Source of the DNA: Saprospiraceae bacterium
Lineage (GTDB): Bacteria; Bacteroidota; Bacteroidia; Chitinophagales; Saprospiraceae
Direction: 5' to 3'
Length of the DNA: 64,000 bases
NCBI GenBank assembly: GCA_020848995.1
Contig: JADLHA010000009.1
Location: forward strand, 1 to 64,000
Shown: in pieces, positions 55,354 through 64,000 of the stretch
How positions within the stretch are numbered: position 1 is the first letter of the stretch
Layout of the letters: the number at the start of each line of letters is the position of its first letter
Notes under the pieces: model-generated
What the model was told of the DNA's origin: nothing
Seen by the model: the letters and a program-made list of their open reading frames with translations, nothing else
Databases searched by the model: none
Program-made: the position numbers and the translations under genes

Positions 55354-56394
55354 ATGGCAGCCAAAAATCGAGTCGAGCGAACGGGCACCAAGAGCGCCGG
55401 GGCAACAAACCAATACAGCAAGGCACTGTGGGAGCAATGGTACCGGACAATTTTAAGGATCCGGCGCTTTGAGGAAAAAACCCTCATGATGTACTCCCAG
55501 CAGAAGATCCGCGGATTCCTCCACGTTTACATCGGCCAGGAAGCCATCGCAGCCGGGTTGATAACTGCCATCCGCTCTGAGGATGCGTTGATCACCGGTT
55601 ACCGTCAGCATGGAATCGCCCTTTCGAGGGGACTCTCCGCCAAAGCCTGCATGGCCGAGCTTTTTGGGAAAGCGGATGGATGTGTGAAGGGCAAAGGTGG
55701 GTCAATGCACTTTTTTTCCAAGGAGCACCGCTTTTTTGGCGGCAATGGCATTGTGGGTGCACAGATTCCGATCGGGACGGGCATTGCATTTGCTGAAAAA
55801 TACCAGCAGAGCGGAAACCTCTGCGTCACCATGTTTGGAGACGGGGCAGCCCGTCAGGGGGCATTGTATGAATCGTTCAACATGGCCATGACCTGGAAGT
55901 TGCCGGTAATCTACATTGTCGAAAACAATGGCTATGCCATGGGAACCTCTGTTGCCAGGACAAGCAATGTGCAGGAACTGCATTCCATCGGTAAGGCCTT
56001 TGATATGCCTTCCGAGGCTGTCGACGGCATGCACCCCATTCCGGTACACGAAGCACTGCTCCGCGCTTCGGAGTATGTGCGTTCGGGCAAGGGCCCGTAC
56101 TTTTTGGAAATCCGTACGTATCGCTACAGAGGCCATTCCGTTTCGGACCCGGCGAATTACAGGACCAAAGAAGAACTTGCACACTACAAAACCCTTGACC
56201 CGCTCGAGGTCGTAGAAGCTGACCTCCTGCGTAACAAGCTGCTGAATGCTGCAGAGGTAGCCGCAATCCAGCAGGAAGTACAAGCTGAGATGGAAGAAGC
56301 CGTAACTTTTGCTGAGGCTTCCCCCTTCCCTTCTGCCGAAGCTCTTTTTGAAGACAACTACACTCAGGCTGATTACCCCTTCATTGCAGAATAG
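55354..56394 (+). CDS. pdhA: Pyruvate dehydrogenase E1 component alpha subunit
   Basis: IRRFEEKTLMMYSQQKIRGFLHVYIGQEAIAAGL; FGDGAARQGALYESFNMAMTWKLPVIYIVENNGYAMGTS; RGHSVSDPANYR. Confidence 0.95.
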   Translation: MAAKNRVERTGTKSAGATNQYSKALWEQWYRTILRIRRFEEKTLMMYSQQKIRGFLHVYIGQEAIAAGLITAIRSEDALITGYRQHGIALSRGLSAKACMAELFGKADGCVKGKGGSMHFFSKEHRFFGGNGIVGAQIPIGTGIAFAEKYQQSGNLCVTMFGDGAARQGALYESFNMAMTWKLPVIYIVENNGYAMGTSVARTSNVQELHSIGKAFDMPSEAVDGMHPIPVHEALLRASEYVRSGKGPYFLEIRTYRYRGHSVSDPANYRTKEELAHYKTLDPLEVVEADLLRNKLLNAAEVAAIQQEVQAEMEEAVTFAEASPFPSAEALFEDNYTQADYPFIAE

Positions 56395-56441
56395 ACCCGG
56401 GTGTATCCTCCATTTCCCGGTATGAATTGGCCAGGCTGTAT

Positions 56442-56449
56442 TATTTTTG
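56442..56449 (+). promoter_or_regulatory. -7 box TATTTTTG upstream of the TPR gene
   Basis: Exact TAnnTTTG, 33 nt before ATG 56483. Confidence 0.45.
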
Positions 56450-56482
56450 CGCAGTTTTTAGAATTTTTAAAGAAATAAGGAT

Positions 56483-57196
56483 ATGGCCAAAGGCTACCGC
56501 GCCCATGTAAAGCCCAAATCGGTTCAAACTCCGGTTGGCAAGGATGCAACGCTGATCGACATTGCCGAAGTCAAGCACCAGGCTGAAGACTTCTTTGAGA
56601 AAAACAGGAAGTTCATCCTGGGTGGGCTCGTTGGGTTGGTTATCGTTGTAGGGGGATGGCTCTCATACAAATTCCTCTACCAGGAACCACAGAATAAGGA
56701 AGCCCTTGAGCAGATGTACCAGGCCGAATTCCTGTTTGAAAAGGACTCCTTCGCGCTCGCACTGGAGAACCCGGGAGGCGGTTTTGCCGGTTTTGCAGAA
56801 ATCGCTGACCAGTTTGGAGGCACACCTGCTGGCAATCTGGCCAGGTATTATGCAGGGCTCTGTTGTATGCAGCTCCGCCGGTTCGAGGAAGCGCGCAGTT
56901 ATTTCGAAGATTTCAAAGCAGGAGGGAAAGTGATGCCTACGCTTAAGTACGGCATGCTTGGCGATGTCCATGCCGAGCTCAACGATTTTGACCAGGCCCT
57001 GGCGTTTTACGAAAAGGCCGCAAGCGGAAAGGAAAATGACTTGCTCACCCCGGTTTACCTCAAAAAAATTGGCGTGTTGAAGCAAAAACAAGGTGACAAC
57101 GCCGGTGCGCTTCAGGCCTTCAAAACCATCAAGGAAAAGTTTCCGAACTCCCCTGATGGGAATGGCATCGACAAATTCATCATACCCCTGGAATAA
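56483..57196 (+). CDS. Tetratricopeptide repeat protein, membrane-anchored
   Basis: FILGGLVGLVIVVGGWLSYKFL TM; C-terminal TPR-like LNDFDQALAFYEKAASGKENDLLTPVYLKKIGVLKQKQGDNAGALQAFKTIKEKFPNS. Confidence 0.88.
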   Translation: MAKGYRAHVKPKSVQTPVGKDATLIDIAEVKHQAEDFFEKNRKFILGGLVGLVIVVGGWLSYKFLYQEPQNKEALEQMYQAEFLFEKDSFALALENPGGGFAGFAEIADQFGGTPAGNLARYYAGLCCMQLRRFEEARSYFEDFKAGGKVMPTLKYGMLGDVHAELNDFDQALAFYEKAASGKENDLLTPVYLKKIGVLKQKQGDNAGALQAFKTIKEKFPNSPDGNGIDKFIIPLE

Positions 57197-57204
57197 AAGA
57201 ACGG

Positions 57205-57729
57205 ATGGCAGGTGTGCTGCCCGACCGGGGGAGCCTGCTTCCCACTGAGCGCGAAGCGGCTAAGTCCTACCGATATGGCCTTGCCGTTGCATTGTGGCAC
57301 CCGGAAGTCACCGAATCCCTGCTAAAGGGTTCTTTAGCGGTCTTTGATGCCTGCAGCGTTGAGCCATCGCACCTGACGGTTCACAGGGTTCCCGGTTGTT
57401 ACGAACTTCCGCTGGCAGCTAAATGGCTCCTTGAACACCATCAGGTCGATGCGGTCGTAGCCCTTGGCTGTTTGATCCGCGGAGAAACCCAACACGATGA
57501 CATCATTGCCAGGGCAACTGCCGGTGGGCTCCTGCAAATTTCGCTCGAGTGGTCGCGACCTGTAGCCTTTGGTGTGCTGACCGTGGCTACCCTGGATCAA
57601 GCCCGAGCGAGGGCGGGCGGCGAGTGGGGCAACAAAGGCGCTGAGGCAAGTGTTAGTGCAATCAGGATGCTCTGTTTGCGTGGCACCACTCCCCTCATTC
57701 CGGGCTATCCGTTCACAGACACGCCATGA
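57205..57729 (+). CDS. ribH: 6,7-dimethyl-8-ribityllumazine synthase
   Basis: VHRVPGCYELPLAAKWLLEHHQVDAVVALGCLIRGETQHDDII; RAGGEWGNKGAEASVSAIRM. Confidence 0.95.
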   Translation: MAGVLPDRGSLLPTEREAAKSYRYGLAVALWHPEVTESLLKGSLAVFDACSVEPSHLTVHRVPGCYELPLAAKWLLEHHQVDAVVALGCLIRGETQHDDIIARATAGGLLQISLEWSRPVAFGVLTVATLDQARARAGGEWGNKGAEASVSAIRMLCLRGTTPLIPGYPFTDTP

Positions 57730-58568
57730 TTGAAGCACTGCAGTTTGTAGAGACGGGGTATTTGAAACTCGATGGAGGTGCCATGTTTGGTGTGGTTCCA
57801 AAAACGATCTGGGAGAAACTCAATCCGCCAGACGAGCGCAATCTGTGCACCTGGTCCATGCGATGTCTGCTCATCTCCACAAATGACCGGAAAATACTCG
57901 TTGACACCGGCATGGGCGACAAGCAGGATGCAAAATTCCGGTCATTCTTTTACCCTCACGGGGGTTCTCTTGAGCATGGTCTTCAGAGCCTGGGCGTTCC
58001 TCCCGAAGCCATCACCGACGTGTTGCTTACCCACCTCCATTTTGATCACTGCGGCGGCGCCGTAATCCGCGACGCCGGGGGGCAGCTGGTGCCGGCATTT
58101 CCCAATGCCCGTTATTGGAGCAACGAGCGGCACTGGGATTGGGCTTGCAAGCCCAACGACCGCGAGCGCGCTTCATTCCTCCGCGAAAATTTCATTCCGC
58201 TGCAGGACCATGGCGTATTGCATTTCATCGAAAACGACAAGGCCACCACTGAATGGCTTCCAGGAATCAACCTTCGTTTTCTTTATGGGCATACGGAAGC
58301 TATGATGATCCCTGAAATTGATTTTGAAAACCGCAAGTACATTTATTGCGCCGACCTGATCCCAAGCAGCCACCACATTGGGATGCCCTACATCATGAGT
58401 TACGACGTACGCCCGTTAGTTACCTTGCAGGAGAAAGAAATTGTTCTCCGTCAGGCTGCTGACCACGAACACGTCCTTTTACTGGAACACGACCCCATTG
58501 TCAGTGCCCTAACGATCGTTCGTAACGAACAGGGAAGAATTGTTGCCGGCAGACAGGTTAGCATTTGA
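57726..58568 (+). CDS. MBL-fold metallo-hydrolase
   Basis: VLLTHLHFDHCGGAV; LVDTGMGDK; overlaps ribH by 4 nt. Confidence 0.9.
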   Translation: MIEALQFVETGYLKLDGGAMFGVVPKTIWEKLNPPDERNLCTWSMRCLLISTNDRKILVDTGMGDKQDAKFRSFFYPHGGSLEHGLQSLGVPPEAITDVLLTHLHFDHCGGAVIRDAGGQLVPAFPNARYWSNERHWDWACKPNDRERASFLRENFIPLQDHGVLHFIENDKATTEWLPGINLRFLYGHTEAMMIPEIDFENRKYIYCADLIPSSHHIGMPYIMSYDVRPLVTLQEKEIVLRQAADHEHVLLLEHDPIVSALTIVRNEQGRIVAGRQVSI

Positions 58569-58789
58569 TGTCGAAAGCCTGAGTTCCCAACATCTTATTG
58601 GATGCGCTCTCCCCATTGGCAATTTAGCTCAGTCCCTCAGCCTTAAAGGTACTTTGAAAGTCGCCATTTCACTGCCGGAATATACAGAGCAATCCCCGCT
58701 CCCTCGTTCACTGCGCTCGCGGGCATGAGCGGTCTGACGCGCGCAATGGGGGCGTTACCCGAAGTGTTCCTTACAGGGCGTTTTCACCG

Positions 58790-60127
58790 CTAGCTGCGGT
58801 CAAATTCCAGCCGCATGCCAAATTTTCCCCGAATGACTGATCGGCCATCGTAAACCAGTTGGCCGTTGACCAACGTTGCGGCAACCCGCCCGTGCAGCGT
58901 GACCCCTTCCAGCGGGGACCATCCGCATTTGTACAGCAATTGCGCTTTATCCACATGGGTTTCACCCTTCAAATCGAGTAACACCAGATCCGCATAATAC
59001 CCTTCCCGGACAAACCCCCGATCGCGGATACCAAAACAGATGGCCGGATGGTGCGCCATTTTTTCGACAATAAAGGGCAAATCCCAGCCATAACGCTCCG
59101 ACATTTCCACCATGAGTAAAAGGCTGTGTTGTACAAGTGGAAGCCCTGAAGGCGCCTGCGCATAGGGCTTCTGCTTTTCCTCAAGCGTATGCGGAGCGTG
59201 GTCGGTCGCAACCACATCGAGTCCTCCCTCCTTGAGTGCTTGAGCCAGCGCCGATCTGTCTGATGCCTCCTTTATGGCCGGATTGCACTTGATCAGGTTA
59301 CCGAGGCTTGCATACTTGCTGCTGTCGTAAAAAAGGTGGTGTACGCACACTTCGGCAGTTATGCGCTTTTGAGACAATGGCAGGCCGGTTTCCATCGCAA
59401 GTGCCTCTTCGCGCGTACTCAGGTGAAGAATGTGCAATCGCGTACCAAAACGTCGTGCAAGAGAAATGGCAAATCCGGAACTGATGGTGCAGGCTTCGCG
59501 GCTTCTGATGAGTGGATGGTAGGCGGCCGTGAGGTCTGAGCCAAGCTTCGAACGGTATATCTCCGCATTGGCCCTGATGGTAGATTCGTCCTCGCAATGG
59601 GTAGCAATTAGCGCGGGGGCCTCCCCGAACAGGCGTTCCAAAGCTGTTGCATCGTCGACCAGCATATCGCCCGTTGAAGAGCCCATGAAGATCTTGATTC
59701 CGCAAACATTCCGATAATCGACCCTTAACACCTCCTCAGCGTTTGAGTTGGATGCACCCATGTAAAACGAATAATTGGCCGCGCTTCTTTCCCGGGCAAG
59801 CTGATACTTCTCTTCGAGGGCTGTGCGGTTCAATACGGGCGGAACGGTATTCGGCATTTCCATAAAACTGGTGACCCCACCGGCAACTGCAGCCCGGGAT
59901 TCCGTGAAGATATCGGCCTTATGCGTTAGGCCGGGTTCACGGAAGTGCACCTGATCGTCTATGCATCCAGGCAACAGGCACTTGCCTTGTGCATCGAGGA
60001 CACTGGCGCTGGCATCGGAAATGTCGGTGTCAATTCGGGCAATGCGCGACCCTTCGATCATCACGTCAGAAGTAAAGCTGCTCCCCTCGTTGATGATCAG
60101 AGCGTTTTTAACAATTAATTTATTCAT
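58790..60127 (-). CDS. pyrC: Dihydroorotase
   Basis: LPGCIDDQVHFREPGLTHKADIFTESRAAVAGGVTSFMEMPNTVPP; DVVATDHAPHTLEEKQ. Confidence 0.92.
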   Translation of the reverse strand: MNKLIVKNALIINEGSSFTSDVMIEGSRIARIDTDISDASASVLDAQGKCLLPGCIDDQVHFREPGLTHKADIFTESRAAVAGGVTSFMEMPNTVPPVLNRTALEEKYQLARERSAANYSFYMGASNSNAEEVLRVDYRNVCGIKIFMGSSTGDMLVDDATALERLFGEAPALIATHCEDESTIRANAEIYRSKLGSDLTAAYHPLIRSREACTISSGFAISLARRFGTRLHILHLSTREEALAMETGLPLSQKRITAEVCVHHLFYDSSKYASLGNLIKCNPAIKEASDRSALAQALKEGGLDVVATDHAPHTLEEKQKPYAQAPSGLPLVQHSLLLMVEMSERYGWDLPFIVEKMAHHPAICFGIRDRGFVREGYYADLVLLDLKGETHVDKAQLLYKCGWSPLEGVTLHGRVAATLVNGQLVYDGRSVIRGKFGMRLEFDRS

Positions 60128-60193
60128 AATGATTGCAAAGGATCTTTAAAACAGTACGCCGCCTGACAAAGCTTTACGATTTTCGCGGATGTT

Positions 60194-61348
60194 ATGGGTT
60201 CTTATCTTCCGCGATCGACAAAAGTAGGCATTCTCGGTGGTGGCCAGCTCGGAAAAATGCTTGCGCAGGAAGCTTCGCGATTTGATGTGGACCTTTCTTT
60301 TTTAGATCCTTCAGCCTCATGCCCCGTTTCAAAAATCAGCCCCTCATTTACCTGCGGGGATTTTAACCAATACGATGACGTCTTAAATTTTGGCAGACCG
60401 ATGAATGTCGTCAGCGTGGAGATCGAGCATGTAAACGTCGAAGCGCTGCGCCAGCTCGAACGCGAAGGGGTTCGGGTTTACCCACAGCCTGAGGTTCTTT
60501 CGCTCATCCAGGACAAAGGATTGCAAAAGCAATTTTATCGCAAACATGGCTTGCCAACCGCTGATTTTGATTTATTTGACGGCAAGTCGTCGCTTCGCTC
60601 GGCAATCGGGTCGAATGCATTCGACTTTCCATTTGTCGTCAAACTGAGAAAAGGAGGATATGACGGACGCGGCGTTTTCATCATTTCACGGCCAGAGCAA
60701 CTCGGGCAAGTACCTGATGTTCCCGTCCTGGTAGAATCCATGGCAGCAATCGACAAAGAAATCGCCGTCATCGTTGCACGAGACCGTAGCGGGAATGCCA
60801 CAGCCTACTCGCCTGTTTCGATGGAATTTCATCCGGAAGCCAACCTCGTAGAAGACATTCTGTGTCCGGCAGAAATTCCGCCAACTGCAGCTGAATCGGC
60901 AACCCACATTGCCCTAAAGGCCGCAGAACATCTCGGTGTGACGGGGCTGCTGGCAGTGGAGATGTTTTTTAATAAAGACGGGAGCCTGTGGATCAACGAA
61001 ATGGCACCCAGGCCGCATAACAGCGGCCACCTGACCCTCAACAATGGTGCGGCCAGTCAGTTTGAAAACCACCTGCGCATCCTTTGTGACCTCCCGCTTG
61101 GCAGCGGGACGTGGAAACTTCACAGCATGATGGTTAACCTTCTCGGCGAACCAGGTCATGAAGGACTCGCCGTATACCACGGACTCGACGAAATTTTGAC
61201 ACTTCCCGGCGTGCACCTTTACCTTTACGGCAAGGATCAAACGCGCCCTCACCGCAAGATGGGTCATATTAACATTACAGGCGACTCCGCTGAGTCCTGC
61301 CGTCAAACAGCATCAGCCATTCGAAAAAAAATAAAAATAACCACATGA
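60194..61348 (+). CDS. purK: 5-(carboxyamino)imidazole ribonucleotide synthase
   Basis: [45 protein letters not shown]. Confidence 0.96.
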   Translation: MGSYLPRSTKVGILGGGQLGKMLAQEASRFDVDLSFLDPSASCPVSKISPSFTCGDFNQYDDVLNFGRPMNVVSVEIEHVNVEALRQLEREGVRVYPQPEVLSLIQDKGLQKQFYRKHGLPTADFDLFDGKSSLRSAIGSNAFDFPFVVKLRKGGYDGRGVFIISRPEQLGQVPDVPVLVESMAAIDKEIAVIVARDRSGNATAYSPVSMEFHPEANLVEDILCPAEIPPTAAESATHIALKAAEHLGVTGLLAVEMFFNKDGSLWINEMAPRPHNSGHLTLNNGAASQFENHLRILCDLPLGSGTWKLHSMMVNLLGEPGHEGLAVYHGLDEILTLPGVHLYLYGKDQTRPHRKMGHINITGDSAESCRQTASAIRKKIKITT

Positions 61349-61866
61349 AAGACTCTCCGAAAGTTGGCATCATTATGGGTTCCGACAGCGACCTGCGCAT
61401 CATGAAAGAAGCTGCCGACATCATGGATCAGTTCGGCATTGCTTACGAGTTGCGCATCGTTTCCGCACACCGCACGCCGGATCATATGTTTGAATACGCC
61501 AAATCGGCAAAGCAACGGGGCCTTTCGGTGATCATTGCCGGCGCGGGGGGAGCCGCACACTTGCCTGGGATGGTTGCCTCGCTTACTTCGCTACCCGTCA
61601 TCGGCGTTCCCATACGCTCAGCCCATTCCATCGACGGCTGGGACTCCATCCTTTCCATACTTCAGATGCCAACGGGTGTACCGGTTGCAACGGTCGCACT
61701 CAATGCAGCAAAAAACGCGGGGTTACTGGCCTGCAGGATCCTGGGCGCGTCAAATGCTTCCATACAGTCTGATCTGGAAGCCTTCCAGATGGAGTTGGAT
61801 GCCCAGATCCGGGGAAAAGATCAAAAATTACAGGACCGGCTGTGGCCAGAAAAGCACCTTCTATAA
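61345..61866 (+). CDS. purE: N5-CAIR mutase PurE
   Basis: [46 protein letters not shown]; overlaps purK by 4 nt. Confidence 0.97.
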   Translation: MKDSPKVGIIMGSDSDLRIMKEAADIMDQFGIAYELRIVSAHRTPDHMFEYAKSAKQRGLSVIIAGAGGAAHLPGMVASLTSLPVIGVPIRSAHSIDGWDSILSILQMPTGVPVATVALNAAKNAGLLACRILGASNASIQSDLEAFQMELDAQIRGKDQKLQDRLWPEKHLL

Positions 61867-61915
61867 GAGTTCCCAAGTTATGAGCGGGGTAAAGACTTTA
61901 GCCATTCACCTGAAG

Positions 61916-62689
61916 TTACGACCCTTTCCTTGCAAAGGCTTCAAATATCGAGCGGAAGTCAGCGGGTTTGAGGCTTGCTCCCCCCACCAGGACACCATCG
62001 ATGTCGGGCTGGGAGGCAAATCCCGCAGCATTGTTGCCCTGGACGCTGCCGCCATACAAGATGCGGGTCCGTTCTGCCTCGATGCCCATCACGTCCATCA
62101 ATCTCGAACGAATGAACACGTGCATCTGCTGAGCCATTTCGGGACTCGCGTGTTTTCCGGTTCCAATGGCCCATACCGGTTCATAAGCAACGACCAGGTT
62201 TTGAGCATTTAATTTGAGCTCATTCGGAAGGTCGTCAGCCAACTGTCGGGCAATAAATTCCAGTTCGGCTCCCGATTCGCGTATGGGAAGGTCTTCCCCA
62301 CAACAGTATATGGGCGTTAACCCATTGGCGATTGCCTGAGCCATCTTTTCCGGCATTCGAAGGCTTTCCATTGGATTGCGGAGCCGGCACTCGCTGTGCC
62401 CCAGGATCACATAACGGCAGCCCAGGTCGCGCAGCATGGCCGCCGAAATTTCAGAAGTATAGGCCCCTGACAGGTGCTCGCTGCAATTTTGGGCCCCAAG
62501 ACAACCCGCATTGCCCAGGCTTGGACCAAGCGTTGCCAAATGCGTAAAGGGAGGACACACTACCAACTCAGGATGCCCACAAAGCATTTCGGCACCATAT
62601 GCCTCTACGAGCGTGCCAGCGCCTCCGGGCAGCGTATTCATTTTCCAGTTGGCAGCCACCATGGGGAGCCTCTTGCCTTTTGCCTTCAT
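61916..62689 (-). CDS. tpiA: Triosephosphate isomerase
   Basis: AANWKMNTLPG; GCRYVILGHSECR; VVAYEPVWAIGTGKHASPEMAQQMH; LYGGSVQGNNA. Confidence 0.97.
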   Translation of the reverse strand: MKAKGKRLPMVAANWKMNTLPGGAGTLVEAYGAEMLCGHPELVVCPPFTHLATLGPSLGNAGCLGAQNCSEHLSGAYTSEISAAMLRDLGCRYVILGHSECRLRNPMESLRMPEKMAQAIANGLTPIYCCGEDLPIRESGAELEFIARQLADDLPNELKLNAQNLVVAYEPVWAIGTGKHASPEMAQQMHVFIRSRLMDVMGIEAERTRILYGGSVQGNNAAGFASQPDIDGVLVGGASLKPADFRSIFEAFARKGS

Positions 62690-62694
62690 GTGGG

Positions 62695-62702
62695 CAAAAA
62701 TA
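62695..62702 (-). promoter_or_regulatory. -7 box TATTTTTG 5 nt before the tpiA ATG
   Basis: Minus strand TATTTTTG-CCCAC-ATG. Confidence 0.45.
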
Positions 62703-62732
62703 GCAGAAGCCCTGCGATTCGTCGAAAAAGGT

Positions 62733-62750
62733 CGGGTTGATCACAACCCG
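62733..62750. promoter_or_regulatory. Inverted repeat CGGGTTG-ATCA-CAACCCG between tpiA and ppk1
   Basis: Perfect 7-bp arms with 4-nt spacer in a divergent intergenic region. Confidence 0.45.
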
Positions 62751-62885
62751 GCGCTAGGCCTGCCACCCTTCAAATTGCCCCGGCAAATGACGAAGATACC
62801 GGAATGCGCCTGTAAAGAAATTGATAAGATATTGAGCGACAACGACTGTTGCGCTCAAAATCCTCCCCTCCCGCACCAAAACAGC

Positions 62886-62893
62886 TATTTTTG
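62886..62893 (+). promoter_or_regulatory. -7 box TATTTTTG upstream of ppk1
   Basis: Exact TAnnTTTG, 12 nt before ATG 62906. Confidence 0.45.
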
Positions 62894-62905
62894 TGACTTT
62901 GCCGC

Positions 62906-64000
62906 ATGGATGTAAAAGGAATAACCGCCAGCACGCCTCAGACGGTGGCCAAACGGGAGTTTGTTGACCGGGACATCAGTTGGCTGCATTTTAACTACCG
63001 CGTGCTGCAGGAAGCGCGTGATCCCGACGTACCCCTGCTCGAACGGTTGAAGTTTTTGGCCATTTACTCCTCAAACCTCGGTGAGTTTTTCCGGGTCCGG
63101 GTTGCCCATCATAAAAATCTCGCCAAGTTGGGCAAAACGACGAAAAAGCAACTGGACTACAACCCCCGGGATCTGCTGAAACAGTTGTACCGCATGGCCA
63201 ACCAGCAGCTCAATGAATTCAACGAAATATTTGATCAACAGATCATTCCGGAGCTGCGGCGGCACAAGATTTTCCTGCTCTCCCACCTGGAAACCACAGA
63301 ATCACACCAGCTTTTTCTCGAACAGTACTTCAACGAAAACCTGCTGCCTTTTGTACAGCCGGTATTGCTGCAGGGCGATAAGATCAAACCATTTCTGAAC
63401 AATTCCGAATTGTACCTTGCTGTACTCTTGCAGGACAAAGACCCTCTGCTCCAGGGAAGACATTATGCGGTAGTTAAAATTCCTTCCGACCACCTACCCC
63501 GCTTCATTGAGCTTCCGGGGGACGGAGATAAACATGAAGTGATCCTGCTGGATGAGATCGTACGTTTCTCTCTCAAATGGTTATTTCCCGGCTACGACAT
63601 CATCGAATCCTTCAGCATAAAACTCACGCGCGATGCCGAGCTCTACATCGAAGATGAATTCACCGGCGACCTGCTCGACAAGATCAAACACAGTCTGATC
63701 AAACGAAATATTGGGCCTGCTTCGCGCCTGGTTTACGATGAAGCCATGCCAAAGGACATGCTTCAATTCCTTTTAAAATTGCTTGAAATCGACAAAGACG
63801 ACCTTACACCGGAAGGGAGATACCACAATAACTTTGACTTTATTTCCTTTCCTGATTTTGGCAAAAAGGAATTAAAAAACAAGGCGTTGCGCCCGATTGA
63901 TTACGCCGGACTTCCCCGTGGATGTTCGCTGTTCGACCGGATAAACGATGAGGAGCACCTGCTGTGCTTTCCCTACCACAACTATGAGCCCGTGGTACAG
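62906..64000 (+). CDS. ppk1: Polyphosphate kinase 1, truncated by the window edge
   Basis: FVDRDISWLHFNYRVLQEARDPDVPLLERLKFLAIYSSNLGEFFRVRVA; no stop before 64000, so absent from the ORF track. Confidence 0.95.
   Translation, partial: MDVKGITASTPQTVAKREFVDRDISWLHFNYRVLQEARDPDVPLLERLKFLAIYSSNLGEFFRVRVAHHKNLAKLGKTTKKQLDYNPRDLLKQLYRMANQQLNEFNEIFDQQIIPELRRHKIFLLSHLETTESHQLFLEQYFNENLLPFVQPVLLQGDKIKPFLNNSELYLAVLLQDKDPLLQGRHYAVVKIPSDHLPRFIELPGDGDKHEVILLDEIVRFSLKWLFPGYDIIESFSIKLTRDAELYIEDEFTGDLLDKIKHSLIKRNIGPASRLVYDEAMPKDMLQFLLKLLEIDKDDLTPEGRYHNNFDFISFPDFGKKELKNKALRPIDYAGLPRGCSLFDRINDEEHLLCFPYHNYEPVVQ

Noticed and set aside
55702-56283. Minus ORF 193 aa
   Set aside because: Antisense to pdhA.
1-64000. 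CRISPR arrays, tRNA/rRNA genes, insertion sequences, prophage genes
   Set aside because: No regularly spaced repeats, no cloverleaf-like segments, and no transposase, integrase or phage structural proteins were recognised in the sequence or translations.

Overview
The window is a gene-dense chromosomal segment of a Bacteroidota member; gene content looks Saprospiraceae-like, but that placement is inference. It carries about 56 protein-coding genes and no rRNA, tRNA, CRISPR array, prophage or transposase that I could recognise. Landmarks: the 5' 3.6 kb of a giant HYR/Ig-like cell-surface protein that runs off the left edge on the minus strand and is absent from the ORF track; a split NAD(P) transhydrogenase (pntAA/AB/B); fhs-DUF7009-fdhD; gldC next to a DUF4249/TonB-receptor pair; gdh and an Lrp/AsnC regulator; ccmB/ccmC/CcmD; a RluA-family gene and mqnD head to head; ald; a DUF5689/TonB-receptor/secreted endonuclease locus; purB, purM, purK, purE; DAHP synthase-chorismate mutase; a PIG-L deacetylase/small membrane protein/SSS symporter operon; DUF721-recF; pdhA, ribH, dihydroorotase, tpiA, and a truncated ppk1 at the right edge. 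Most of it is ordinary core genome. The best leads are intergenic: (i) two tandem leader-plus-terminator units with the same 18-nt motif and the same 9-bp-stem/4-nt-loop hairpin upstream of ald; (ii) several genes with a Bacteroidota -7 box (TAnnTTTG) exactly 5 nt before the ATG, predicting leaderless mRNAs; (iii) micro-ORFs, including a 27-aa ORF behind a consensus promoter, a 46-aa membrane protein coupled to a symporter, and a 9-aa uORF overlapping the DAHP synthase start; (iv) perfect palindromes beside small regulator genes. Nothing was run: all calls come from reading the supplied sequence and translations.
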